Assembly (NCBI RefSeq): GCF_005503625.1
Contig: NZ_SCMX01000012.1
Location: 1 to 64,000 of the forward strand
Reading direction: 5' to 3'
DNA from: Cupriavidus sp. 2SB
GTDB lineage: Bacteria > Pseudomonadota > Gammaproteobacteria > Burkholderiales > Burkholderiaceae
Length of the DNA: 64,000 nt
Made by a program: the position numbers and the translations under genes. The notes under the pieces are model-generated. The model was not told where the DNA came from, searched no databases, and saw only the letters and a list, made by a program, of their open reading frames with translations. Shown piece after piece: positions 26,856 through 34,960 of the stretch. The number at the start of each line of letters is the position of its first letter. Within the stretch, counting starts at the first letter, position 1.

Positions 26856-27593
26856 ATGGCCGAGTTGATAAAAATCGAATCAGAAAATTTCGTCCGGGTC
26901 ATTACGATGAATCGGCCGGATAAGAGAAACGCGCTGAACTCGGAAATGTGCGACGCGTTGCACGACGCGTGGCAAGACTTCGCGGGCTCAGAGGATCGCG
27001 TTGCCCTGCTACGTGCAGAGGGGTCGGTGTTTACGGCAGGCCTCGACACGAACGATCCACCGGATTCCTTTTGGCATGCCATTCCCAATGTCGCATTTGA
27101 CATTGGAAAGCCGGTTATTGCAGCGGTTAATGGCCCCGTGATAGCGGCGGGCGTATCGATGCTTGCATTCTGCGATCTTTGTGTAGCGACTTCGGCAACG
27201 ACCTTCGTTTATCCCGAAGGTCGCCTAGGCATGGCAGCCGGCTTGATTAGCTCGCTGGTCGGTCGGATTCCCCACAAGATCGCGATGGAGCTCATGTTGA
27301 CCGGGCGCCCGGTATCCGCCCAACGGGCCTATGAAGTCGGATTCGTAAACGAACTCTGTGAACCAGGAAGCGAAACAGAGGCAGCTCTAGTGACAGCGCG
27401 TCAGATTGCGAGCGCAGCGCCGCTGGTACTGCGTTTCCTCAAACAGGCGGCGAGACACTCGATTCCGGTAGGACTGGTTGAGGCAGGCTATAGCGCCCAG
27501 TACCAAGCTCAGATGCTGGCCAGGAGTGAAGACGCCCGGGAAGGGGCGTTGGCGGCCAAGGAGCGTCGCGCTCCCGTTTTCGTGGGCCGCTAG
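26856..27593 (+). CDS. Enoyl-CoA hydratase/isomerase family protein 2
   Basis: A 245-residue crotonase-fold protein (VRVITMNRPDKRNALNSEMC at residues 13-32, EGSVFTAGLDTNDP for the first oxyanion loop, IAAVNGPVIAAGVSMLAFCD for the second, FVYPEGRLGMAAGLISSLVG later). It starts 7 bases after hydratase 1. The two share only family-level similarity, so they probably catalyse successive or different steps rather than being duplicates. Confidence 0.87.
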   Translation: MAELIKIESENFVRVITMNRPDKRNALNSEMCDALHDAWQDFAGSEDRVALLRAEGSVFTAGLDTNDPPDSFWHAIPNVAFDIGKPVIAAVNGPVIAAGVSMLAFCDLCVATSATTFVYPEGRLGMAAGLISSLVGRIPHKIAMELMLTGRPVSAQRAYEVGFVNELCEPGSETEAALVTARQIASAAPLVLRFLKQAARHSIPVGLVEAGYSAQYQAQMLARSEDAREGALAAKERRAPVFVGR

Positions 27594-27622
27594 GACTAAC
27601 TAACACAGTAGGGGACTGAGAA

Positions 27623-28804
27623 ATGGATCTGAATTTCACAGAAGAAGAGCAGGAATTTAGAAAAGAGGTACATGCGTGGATCGACGCCCATTTGCCGAAG
27701 GAGATCTCGCACAAGGTGCACAACGGACTGCAGCTATCCCGCACCGATATGCAGCGTTGGCACCAAATTCTGGGGAAAAAGGGTTGGCTGACGTATAAGT
27801 GGCCAGTCGAGTTCGGCGGCACGGGCTGGACACCAGTGCAGCGGCACATATTCGAGGAAGAGTGCGCGTTGGCAGGAGCACCGCGACTCGTGCCCTATGG
27901 GCCTGTCATGGTGGCACCAGTCATCATGGCATTTGGTAACGCTGAGCAACAGGCGCGCTTCTTGCCCGGCATTGTGACGGGCGATGTTTGGTGGAGCCAG
28001 GGTTACAGCGAGCCGGGATCGGGTTCCGACCTGGCTTCGCTCAAGACACGAGCGGAGCGAAAGGGAGACAAGTACATAGTCAATGGTCAAAAGATCTGGA
28101 CCACGTTGGCTCAGTACGGGGAGTGGATTTTCTGTCTCGTCCGGACCAATACAGAAGGGAAGCCGCAGGCAGGGATCAGTTTCCTGCTCATTGACATGCG
28201 TTCGCCTGGCGTCACGGTTCGGCCCATTAAGCTGCTGGACGGCGAGTGCGAGGTCAATGAGGTCTGGTTCGACAATGTTGAGGTCCCCGTTGAGAACCTG
28301 ATTGGCGAAGAAAATAAGGGCTGGACCTATGCCAAACACCTTCTCAGTCACGAACGCTCGAACATTGCAGAAGTCGGGCGTGCCAAGCGTGAGCTCCGAC
28401 GCCTGAAGCGAATCGCGGCTGCAGAAGGCATGATGGACGACCCTCGTTTCAAAGACGAGGTTTCGAAGCTCGAGGTAGATATTATCGCGCTCGAAATGCT
28501 GGTTCTTCGCGTTATCTCGGCAGAAAAATCCGGGAAGAATCCATTGGATATCGCAGGCCTACTGAAAATCCGAGGCAGTGAGATTCAACAGCGCTACAGT
28601 GAATTGATGATGCTGGCTGCAGGTCCCTATAGCCTCCCATTTATTCAAGACGCTATGTTGACGGAGTGGGATGGCGAGTTCCCAGGTGGAGAGCGACGGA
28701 ACGCTCCGCTTGCCGCGACATATTTTAATCTGCGGAAAACCACTATCTACGGTGGCTCCAATGAAGTGCAGCGTAACATTGTTTCGCAAGTGGTCCTCGG
28801 ATAA
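27623..28804 (+). CDS. Acyl-CoA dehydrogenase, large subunit type
   Basis: A 393-residue acyl-CoA dehydrogenase (DLNFTEEEQEFRKEVHAWID at the start, FAD/substrate segment WWSQGYSEPGSGSDLASLKT, C-terminal YGGSNEVQRNIVSQVVLG). In medium-chain enzymes the C-terminal loop carries the catalytic glutamate (YEGT); here it reads YGGS, as in PimC-type and steroid-type enzymes. It is followed 11 bases later by a shorter acyl-CoA dehydrogenase, a pairing typical of heteromeric alpha2beta2 enzymes. It introduces the alpha-beta double bond in the acyl-CoA intermediate. Confidence 0.9.
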   Translation: MDLNFTEEEQEFRKEVHAWIDAHLPKEISHKVHNGLQLSRTDMQRWHQILGKKGWLTYKWPVEFGGTGWTPVQRHIFEEECALAGAPRLVPYGPVMVAPVIMAFGNAEQQARFLPGIVTGDVWWSQGYSEPGSGSDLASLKTRAERKGDKYIVNGQKIWTTLAQYGEWIFCLVRTNTEGKPQAGISFLLIDMRSPGVTVRPIKLLDGECEVNEVWFDNVEVPVENLIGEENKGWTYAKHLLSHERSNIAEVGRAKRELRRLKRIAAAEGMMDDPRFKDEVSKLEVDIIALEMLVLRVISAEKSGKNPLDIAGLLKIRGSEIQQRYSELMMLAAGPYSLPFIQDAMLTEWDGEFPGGERRNAPLAATYFNLRKTTIYGGSNEVQRNIVSQVVLG

Positions 28805-28815
28805 AGGAGTAGAGC

Positions 28816-29931
28816 ATGGATTTCGAATTCACTGACGACCAGGACCAACTGCGAGATGCAGTAAGAAAGTGGGTAAAGCGTAGCTATACGTTTGAGCACC
28901 GTCGCAGTTCCGAGAGCAGCGGCGGATTTTCCCCGGACGCGTATTCGGAGCTTGCGGAGCTTGGGCTGACTGGACTTTACGTCCCAGAAGAGTATGGCGG
29001 CGTCGGTATGGGGCCGGTCGACGTTATGGTGGTTATGGAGGAACTGGGGCGGGGCATCGTACTCGAACCGCTGGCGCAAGTTCTACTTGCGGGTGCAGTG
29101 CTGTCGAACTACGCCGAAGCAAGCGTACGTGCGGCGTGGCTGCCTACGATCGCTTCTGGAGAAAGTCTGGTCGTACTGGCCCAGCAGGAGCGCGCGAATC
29201 GTTATCGCATCGATACGTGCGAGACGCGAGCAGTCGAGACGGCGGAAGGTTGGGAGCTTACTGGGAGTAAGAGCCTCGTGCCGGTTGGCGATCATGCTGC
29301 TGCGTACATTGTACCCGCCATGATTGCTGACACTCTCGGAGCGTTCCTTGTGGAGCGCTCCGCCCCAGGTGTATTGGTACACCCTTATCAAACTGTCGAC
29401 GGCTCGCGCGCCGCGGAGCTGACGTTGTCGAAGGCGCCGGGCACGCTAGTCACCCGCGAAGGCCAGGATTGCCTGTCGTATGCCGTGGATCTTGGCATTG
29501 CAATGACGTGTGCAGAGGCCGTGGGCGTGATGGACGTAACCCTGGAGGCTCTGGTGGATTACATGAAGACGCGCAAGCAGTTCGGCGTCGCTATCGCGAG
29601 CTTCCAAGCGTTGCGTCACCGCGTCGCAGATATGAAGATGAGTCTAGAGCTCGCGAGGTCTATGAGCTACTACGCCTCGCTCAACGTCAACGCGCCGGCG
29701 AACCAGAGACGTCGCGCCATGGCACAAGCGAAATATCAGTTGGGCGGGTCGATGCGATTCGTCGGCCAGCAGGCCGTGCAATTGCACGGTGGGATTGGAA
29801 TGACGGATGAGTATATCGTCAGCCACTATTTTAGACGCCTTACCCAAATGGAATCGGTGTTCGGAGATACGCTGCATCATCTGGCGCAGATGTCGGACTC
29901 CATGCATCCCGAGCTTGACAAGGCTGCCTAA
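28816..29931 (+). CDS. Acyl-CoA dehydrogenase, small subunit type
   Basis: A 371-residue acyl-CoA dehydrogenase family protein (MDFEFTDDQDQLRDAVRKWV, LGLTGLYVPEEYGGVGMGPV, MKTRKQFGVAIASFQALRHR, VQLHGGIGMTDEYIVSHYFR). It lacks the usual C-terminal GTSEIQR loop and resembles the PimD-like partner subunit. The adjacent large-subunit gene and tight spacing suggest the two form one enzyme. Last gene of the operon that starts at 21537. Confidence 0.88.
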   Translation: MDFEFTDDQDQLRDAVRKWVKRSYTFEHRRSSESSGGFSPDAYSELAELGLTGLYVPEEYGGVGMGPVDVMVVMEELGRGIVLEPLAQVLLAGAVLSNYAEASVRAAWLPTIASGESLVVLAQQERANRYRIDTCETRAVETAEGWELTGSKSLVPVGDHAAAYIVPAMIADTLGAFLVERSAPGVLVHPYQTVDGSRAAELTLSKAPGTLVTREGQDCLSYAVDLGIAMTCAEAVGVMDVTLEALVDYMKTRKQFGVAIASFQALRHRVADMKMSLELARSMSYYASLNVNAPANQRRRAMAQAKYQLGGSMRFVGQQAVQLHGGIGMTDEYIVSHYFRRLTQMESVFGDTLHHLAQMSDSMHPELDKAA

Positions 29932-30052
29932 GGCGCCGCGAAGAGTAAGTGCTCGATGAATTGCGATGGCGGGTGACCCTCATCGTTTCCGGCAGCGCGG
30001 TGGTACATCCTCGCGCTGCTCATAGTATCGGACCGGGATAGTAGCGTAATTG

Positions 30053-30655
30053 ATGCAGACGCAACTTCAGTCACGAAGCCAAGTCGGGATCCATGATATT
30101 TTTCTTCCAATTCCAATGAAAGTGACTTCGTTGAGTGGCGAGCAGATAATCATCCGACAAGGCTATTCACGCGTAATTAAAGAGGGGAAGTTCGTGAAGC
30201 TCCCCGCTTTTTCTCCTGCGAGTCTGTTCTTGGGCGGCTCTATTTTTAAGAGCTCGCATTGCAGCTTCGATCTGGATGTAACTAGTTATTCTGTGGTGCG
30301 TGATCAACCAATGCACGATCTGTGGGATTCCAGGCCGCTTTGGGAGGCAATTTCATTGTCGGTGTTTATGAATCCAAAGGAAGCTTGGAATATTGCAGAT
30401 ATAGCGGATAGTTTGCAGACAACATCCTCGAGAGTCAGGCGGACCCTCTTCAGCCAGGGCAATTGCTTCACGGAAATATGTAACACGCAGCGGCTTATGC
30501 GTTCGCTGTTCGAATTGGCAGGACTGGAAAGATCTATACCGGATATTTCGAACAGAATTGGGTGGAGCCAATCCTATGACTTTGAGTCATCTTTCTATAA
30601 TAGATTTAAAGTTTCGGCAGATGTTATTTGCGGAATGAAATTTTATGCCCGCTAG
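30053..30655 (+). CDS. AraC-type HTH regulator
   Basis: A 200-residue protein whose C-terminal 90 residues show two AraC HTH helices pairs (AWNIADIADSLQTTSSRVRR and SIPDISNRIGWSQSYDFESS followed by FYNRF). The N-terminal half has no recognised ligand-binding motif. The gene is clearly more AT-rich than the catabolic operon 120 bp upstream, suggesting a separate origin. ATG 30053 is used. Target unknown. Confidence 0.68.
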   Translation: MQTQLQSRSQVGIHDIFLPIPMKVTSLSGEQIIIRQGYSRVIKEGKFVKLPAFSPASLFLGGSIFKSSHCSFDLDVTSYSVVRDQPMHDLWDSRPLWEAISLSVFMNPKEAWNIADIADSLQTTSSRVRRTLFSQGNCFTEICNTQRLMRSLFELAGLERSIPDISNRIGWSQSYDFESSFYNRFKVSADVICGMKFYAR

Positions 30656-30679
30656 GCGATCTATTTAGAGGAGCTCTAC

Positions 30680-30854
30680 TGAACGTTTGCCAGCCATCAA
30701 CCGCTTCGAAAGAGATGGGCGGCCGTTGGGCAGGCCGCCCTCTTTTGCGATGGAAGTACCATCCGCCCCAGCCTCGCGCGCGCAGGCTGCTCGTGCCGCC
30801 GTGATGCCGGCGGCCGTTGCCCCGATGACTACGATTTGCTTAGGGGAATCATCA
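30680..30854 (-). pseudogene. Ferredoxin reductase N-terminal remnant, copy 1
   Basis: Minus-strand reading DSPKQIVVIGATAAGITAAR, then KEGGLPNGRPSLSKRLMAGK: the first 60 or so residues of a reductase like that at 48564-49760. The only ATG (30851) is out of frame by one base, internal residues are missing between ARA and the KEGG motif, and the sequence ends before the NAD domain. It belonged to the P450 copy 1 operon. Non-functional. Confidence 0.78.
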
Positions 30855-31050
30855 GAGAGCCTCGTGAATCTCGATTGCCAACGCCGGACAGATCCCAGCA
30901 GCCAAGCGTGCAGATTTTGTATTGATCGGCCGACGGATCGGCATTCAAAAGAATGACGATTCCGTCATCCTTTTGGTCGAACAGATCCGGCGCATTGACG
31001 ACGCATTGGCCGGAACCGCAGCATTTTTCGGGATAGATTGTGATTTTCAT
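30852..31050 (-). pseudogene. [3Fe-4S] ferredoxin copy 1, frameshifted
   Basis: It begins MKITIYPEKCCGSGQCVVNA and follows the intact copy at 49760-49957 to NADPSADQY. There an extra A in a four-A run shifts the frame, so the native tail (KSARLAAGICPALAIEIHEA) is read in another frame. As written, translation continues to 30829 with an unrelated tail and loses the final CP-motif cysteine needed for the cluster. A sequencing error in the homopolymer would restore it. Confidence 0.75.
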
Positions 31051-31070
31051 CGTGATTCGCCGTAGTGGAT

Positions 31071-32387
31071 TTACCAGCTAACGGGCAGTGCCCTAACACC
31101 ATACATGAGCGAATCGCTCTTGAACGCGAGGCTCTCGATGGGCACGGCCAGCCGAAGATTCGGCAGGCGCTTCAGTAGGGCGGTGAACATGATCTGCATT
31201 TCGACTCTGGCGAGAACTTGTCCCATGCACTGATGCGGGCCGTATCCGAATGCGATCTGTGTCCGGGCATCACGGCGGAGGTCAAAGACGTGGGGATCTT
31301 TGAACTGCTCCTGGTCGCGATTTGCGGAAATACTAAGCACGACAACGGGATCACCGGCTCGGATCAATTGCCCATTCACGACAACGTCCTCCAGTGCGAC
31401 ACGTCGCGTCCCGGACTGTATGACATCCAGGAAGCGTAGCATCTCCTCCACCGCGTTTGGAACGAGGCTTGGATTCTGGCGAAGCTCTTCCCAGATGTCC
31501 GGCCTCTGAAGTAGGAAGAGCACCCCCATCGACGTCGTATTTGCCGTCGTCTCGTGCCCGGCAATCAGCAGAAGCCTTCCAAGCGAGACCACGTCTGTTT
31601 CAGTGATATCGCCCTTCCGTACATGATTAACGATAAGGCGACTGAGGATGTCCTCCCCGGGGCTTTCGGATCTCTTCGCCACCAGTTCACGCAGGTATTC
31701 GCACAACGCTTGATTCGCGGCGCTAGCCTCTTCCCTCGTCGCGGTGCTCGACGTCATGATCATCGCCTGTTCTTGGAAGAAGTCGTGATCGTCGTATGGA
31801 ACACCAAGCAACTCTGAGATAGCCAATGCTGGTGTCGCCAATGTAAAGGCGCTAACCAGGTCAGAAGGCTGCGGCCCCATCGCAAAATCTTCCAAGAGCT
31901 TGTCCACGATGGCCTGAAGTCGCGGCCGCAGATTCTCGATCTTTCGGATCGTGAATTCGCTGGTCAGCATCCGCCGTTGCTCTGAATGCTTGGGTTCATC
32001 CATGGTAATGAAGGTCCGGTTACTACTCCGAACAACCTTTACTGCGGCGCTGGAAGAGGGAAATCCCGGATGTGAGACGTCGGAGCTAAAGCGAGAGTCC
32101 GACAAGACAGCGCGAACATCGTCATAACGCGTGACAAGCCAAGCGATCTTTCCGTCCCAAAGCTTACCTTGTGCCAATTCGCCCTTCTGTTGCATCTGGA
32201 AGAACACCGGCGGCGGCGCCAAGGGATCTACGCGCTTAGGGGGGAAATCTGGGATTCCGCCGCTGTCGCCCTCAGCGTGAAAAGGACACGCTGATTTCGG
32301 CTCGTTCGCAGCCGCATCAAAAGGACAGCGCCCTTCTACCGCGGAAGATGGGTTGGAGGAAGGGGTGGGAGCAGGCGACTCCGTCAT
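31071..32387 (-). CDS. Cytochrome P450, copy 1
   Basis: A 438-residue soluble bacterial P450 with CYP105-like layout. The I-helix is LLIAGHETTANTTSMG, the K-helix ExxR lies in VEEMLRFLD, and the heme loop is FGYGPHQCMGQ with the cysteine ligand. It has a proline-rich N-terminal extension with two CPF motifs. Roughly 80 percent of residues match the P450 at 49981-51270. It inserts one oxygen atom into its substrate using electrons from a ferredoxin. Its own ferredoxin and reductase genes, immediately downstream, are broken, so it must borrow redox partners. Preceded by the 15-bp palindrome at 32422-32436. Confidence 0.93.
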   Translation of the reverse strand: MTESPAPTPSSNPSSAVEGRCPFDAAANEPKSACPFHAEGDSGGIPDFPPKRVDPLAPPPVFFQMQQKGELAQGKLWDGKIAWLVTRYDDVRAVLSDSRFSSDVSHPGFPSSSAAVKVVRSSNRTFITMDEPKHSEQRRMLTSEFTIRKIENLRPRLQAIVDKLLEDFAMGPQPSDLVSAFTLATPALAISELLGVPYDDHDFFQEQAMIMTSSTATREEASAANQALCEYLRELVAKRSESPGEDILSRLIVNHVRKGDITETDVVSLGRLLLIAGHETTANTTSMGVLFLLQRPDIWEELRQNPSLVPNAVEEMLRFLDVIQSGTRRVALEDVVVNGQLIRAGDPVVVLSISANRDQEQFKDPHVFDLRRDARTQIAFGYGPHQCMGQVLARVEMQIMFTALLKRLPNLRLAVPIESLAFKSDSLMYGVRALPVSW

Positions 32388-32421
32388 GGAAATATCTCCG
32401 AGGGCGATTGGTGGCTAATGT

Positions 32422-32436
32422 TAGGTAGCCTACCTA
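32422..32436. promoter_or_regulatory. TAGGTAG-C-CTACCTA operator, site 1
   Basis: Perfect 7-1-7 palindrome 35 bases upstream of P450 copy 1. Read toward the P450, GAGGGTAAAC lies about 20 bases before it. The same arrangement occurs at 51306 and 52219. Probable operator of a shared regulator; the MarR protein at 45370 is one candidate by position only. Confidence 0.7.
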
Positions 32437-32493
32437 TGTGGCGCAAAGGGGGGTTTACCCTCAACAACAGAATCGAAGGTCGACCCGTAGACA

Positions 32494-32859
32494 TCAGAAG
32501 AAAGCGGAGAACCCATATGTGGCGATATGCCCGCCGACGTTGGAGTGCTTGCCCGCCCGCAACACCATCGCCATGGCATTCCAGCGCGCCATGGCGGCCA
32601 GTCGGCGCTCGATCGAGGTGTCGCCTGGGTACGGCTGCTCGCCCGATTCGGCAATCGTATTGACGTAGGGCGTCGTGATTGCGCCATGGAAATCCCCGTG
32701 TCGGGCCGCGTCCGATTCATGCAGGCGGCCGATCAGGTAGTGGGCGCGTTCGCGGCCTTCCACTTCGGTCACGGCGGCCAGGGCCTCAATCCATTCCTGG
32801 GTTTCCTGCGGGTCCACATCCAGCGGCAATACGTGTAGCGGCAACACCGGGGCATTCAT
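32494..32859 (-). pseudogene. Pyruvate dehydrogenase E1 (AceE-type) N-terminal fragment
   Basis: From ATG 32859 (GGAG 6 bases upstream) the frame reads DPQETQEWIEALAAVTEVEG, RERAHYLIGRLHESD, ITTPYVNTI and RWNAMAMVLRAGKHSNVGGH, then ends within a few codons. These are the first 115 or so residues of homodimeric E1, out of nearly 900. The rest is lost at the junction with the P450 region. The divergent MarR gene and paired operator sites remain, so an aceE-like ketoacid dehydrogenase cluster once stood here. Confidence 0.85.
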
Positions 32860-32938
32860 CTCTGTCTCCATGGGATTGACGGGGCTTCGGTTCGCATCAG
32901 GCCCGGTCGGATAGGCGTGGCCATTGCGCTTCAAATAA

Positions 32939-32997
32939 ATTGCAGTTGCAATCGTCTGGGCATTGTGAGCGCTCTGCGGCATAATTGCAACTGCAAC
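32939..32997. promoter_or_regulatory. Two MarR-type palindromic sites
   Basis: ATTGCAGTTGCAAT at 32939-32952 and ATTGCAACTGCAAC at 32984-32997. Each is a near-perfect ATTGCA-N2-TGCAAT palindrome, and the second is the inverted copy of the first with one change. Centre-to-centre distance is 45 bp. The second lies 14 bases before the MarR start. Probable autoregulatory and divergent operators. Confidence 0.65.
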
Positions 32998-33010
32998 TAT
33001 TGGAGATACC

Positions 33011-33454
33011 ATGTCGACTGAGAAGCCGGATTTGTGGTTTTCGTTTGTACGGTCGCACCGGGCCTTGATACGTGAGGTGGATCGGCGTCTTGCCGAGGCT
33101 GGACTGCCTGTCTACGCGTGGTACGACGTGCTGTGGGGGATTGAAAGCGGGCCGGAGGAAAGCCGCCGGATGCATGAGCTGGCCGATGTGCTTGCCATCG
33201 AGCGGTACAACCTGACTCGCCTGATTGACCGGCTGGAGCGTGAAGAGCTGGTGACCCGTATCCGGTCAGAGGAAGACGGCCGCGCCGCGTTCGTGTCCGT
33301 CACACGGCAAGGTAAGGCCTTGCGCAAGAAGATGTGGGGCATCTACGAGGCGGCGGTCAAAGAACTGTTTCTGGCCGAGTTCCGGCCGGAAGACATCGGG
33401 CGATTTTCTCGTGCGCTGGATGCGGCGGCAGCCAAAGCGGGGTGGCCGAAATAG
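33011..33454 (+). CDS. MarR-family regulator
   Basis: A 147-residue MarR protein with winged helix RMHELADVLAIERYNLTRLI and the wing LVTRIRSEEDGRAAFVSVTR. GGAG lies 6 bases before ATG 33011. It is divergent from the aceE fragment and probably regulated it; it may persist without its target. Sites at 32939 and 32984 fit MarR operators. Confidence 0.88.
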   Translation: MSTEKPDLWFSFVRSHRALIREVDRRLAEAGLPVYAWYDVLWGIESGPEESRRMHELADVLAIERYNLTRLIDRLEREELVTRIRSEEDGRAAFVSVTRQGKALRKKMWGIYEAAVKELFLAEFRPEDIGRFSRALDAAAAKAGWPK

Positions 33455-33811
33455 GTTCGAACTCCCTTTTCGTGCGGTGACGCTTCTGGCTCGCGCCGGA
33501 GGGGACGAATGTGTCCGCTTTTTGGGACACGTTCGACTTAGTTGGCAACGGCGGTACCCTGACGCCTCAATCAAAGGTCAGTGGCATGACCGGCGCTTAC
33601 CGGCCCACCCTAAGCGGACATCAGGATGGAGCAGAGACTGATATCCATTAGGCGCCCCGCATGACTGAAGAATTCCCTCAGAACGTTGTCTGCAACGCTT
33701 CATTTAATAGCTGGACAACGTATGCTTCGACCGCTTTGTGCCCGGTGAGGGCCTAGCTAGAGCGACGGCTGAGTTCCGTCCGTAGCGACAAAACGTAGTT
33801 TGGCTCACCAA
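33455..33811. other. Intergenic region with a near-perfect inverted repeat
   Basis: No gene is seen. It contains GAATGTGTCC, spacer GCTTTTTG, GGACACGTTC at 33507-33534: 10-base arms with one mismatch. It could be a terminator-like hairpin after the MarR gene, although no T-run follows the arm, or a regulator site. Confidence 0.4.
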
Positions 33812-34831
33812 CTATTGGGGCGGCGCCGTACTTTCGCGAACTACAAGGTCAGGCTCGAACTCGGTCTGAATGCGTTTGGACCCGCCTTCAATCTGATCAA
33901 CCAGGTTACGAGAAGTAAGTTCGCCAATCAGAACGGGATTCGAGTGTACGGTCGTGAGTGCGGGCGTCATCAGTTCCGCCATCTGCCAGTCGCCGAAGCC
34001 TGTAACTGAGATGTCGCTCGGAACCGATAGTCCCAATGTGCGGCACTCCGCGATCGCTGCCACAGCAACGAAGTCATTGATGCATATCAGGGCAGTCGGC
34101 TGTTCCTGATGCGGCAGCGAGTCATTACGCTCGAGACAGGTCCGAACCGCTTGCCGGACGGCAGATGCTTCGTACGGTGTCGGGAGAATGCGGTCGTCGG
34201 GTATCGAAATGCCGTTCTCACTGAGGACGTCTTGGATGCCCAGAAGTCGTTGAGAGGAGAGAAATTGAGTCTCTAGTGGCCCTGGGAGGACGGCAAACTT
34301 TCGATGTCCCTGTTTGACCAAATAGCTCGTCAACCTGCGCATCGCCAAGCGATTGTCATATCCCACCGTGGGATGCATACCCTCACGATCGACGGCCCAC
34401 ATTAGGACATACGGAATGGCATGCTTGTGGATTAGCGAGAAGACGTCAGGGTGATGCTGTGACCCGATAATGGCGATTCCGTCGACTCTGCGCTCCAAAA
34501 GCGCGCGCGCGCAGCGTAGTTCTGTCTCACTGTCGTCCCGGTGGCACGTCAATAAAACGGTGTATCCGAGCCGATCGAGCTGCGCCTCTAAGGTATCGAC
34601 CGCTTTCGCGTAAAGCTCGTTCATCAGTGTCGGCGCAATGATGCCGACCGATCGCGTGCGCCCTTGACGCAGGTCCCGAGCCGAGGAAGACGGGACGTAG
34701 TTGAGGCTTGCGATGGCGTTCTGCACGCGCTCCAGCGTGTCAGGTCGCAGCCGATCCGGCGATGTCAGTGCACGGGAGACTGTTGCCGAGGAAACGCCGG
34801 CGAGGAGGGCGACTTGCTTGACATTCACCAT
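33812..34831 (-). CDS. LacI-family regulator, copy 2
   Basis: A 339-residue LacI/GalR protein, near twin of that at 14970-15992. HTH KQVALLAGVSSATVSRALTS is identical; differences cluster around the hinge (SSSARDL) and the effector domain (RILPTPYEASAVRQAVRTCL). It is the last gene of a minus-strand operon: FAD oxidase, CoA-transferase, Bug, LacI. Palindromes upstream of that operon (38890-38993) and before the transporter gene (52090) fit LacI-type operators, implying feedback control. Ligand unknown, probably an intermediate acid. Confidence 0.9.
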   Translation of the reverse strand: MVNVKQVALLAGVSSATVSRALTSPDRLRPDTLERVQNAIASLNYVPSSSARDLRQGRTRSVGIIAPTLMNELYAKAVDTLEAQLDRLGYTVLLTCHRDDSETELRCARALLERRVDGIAIIGSQHHPDVFSLIHKHAIPYVLMWAVDREGMHPTVGYDNRLAMRRLTSYLVKQGHRKFAVLPGPLETQFLSSQRLLGIQDVLSENGISIPDDRILPTPYEASAVRQAVRTCLERNDSLPHQEQPTALICINDFVAVAAIAECRTLGLSVPSDISVTGFGDWQMAELMTPALTTVHSNPVLIGELTSRNLVDQIEGGSKRIQTEFEPDLVVRESTAPPQ

Positions 34832-34960
34832 ATCGGATCAGCGGTTATCTTCAGCCTGGGATATCGGCCGACTGCCGTCATTGTAACGACCTTGGTAGTC
34901 CACAGGCAGTTTCCGTCGTCGGGGGGTATCCCGACGACGGACCGGCATTCCCGGTGAGGG

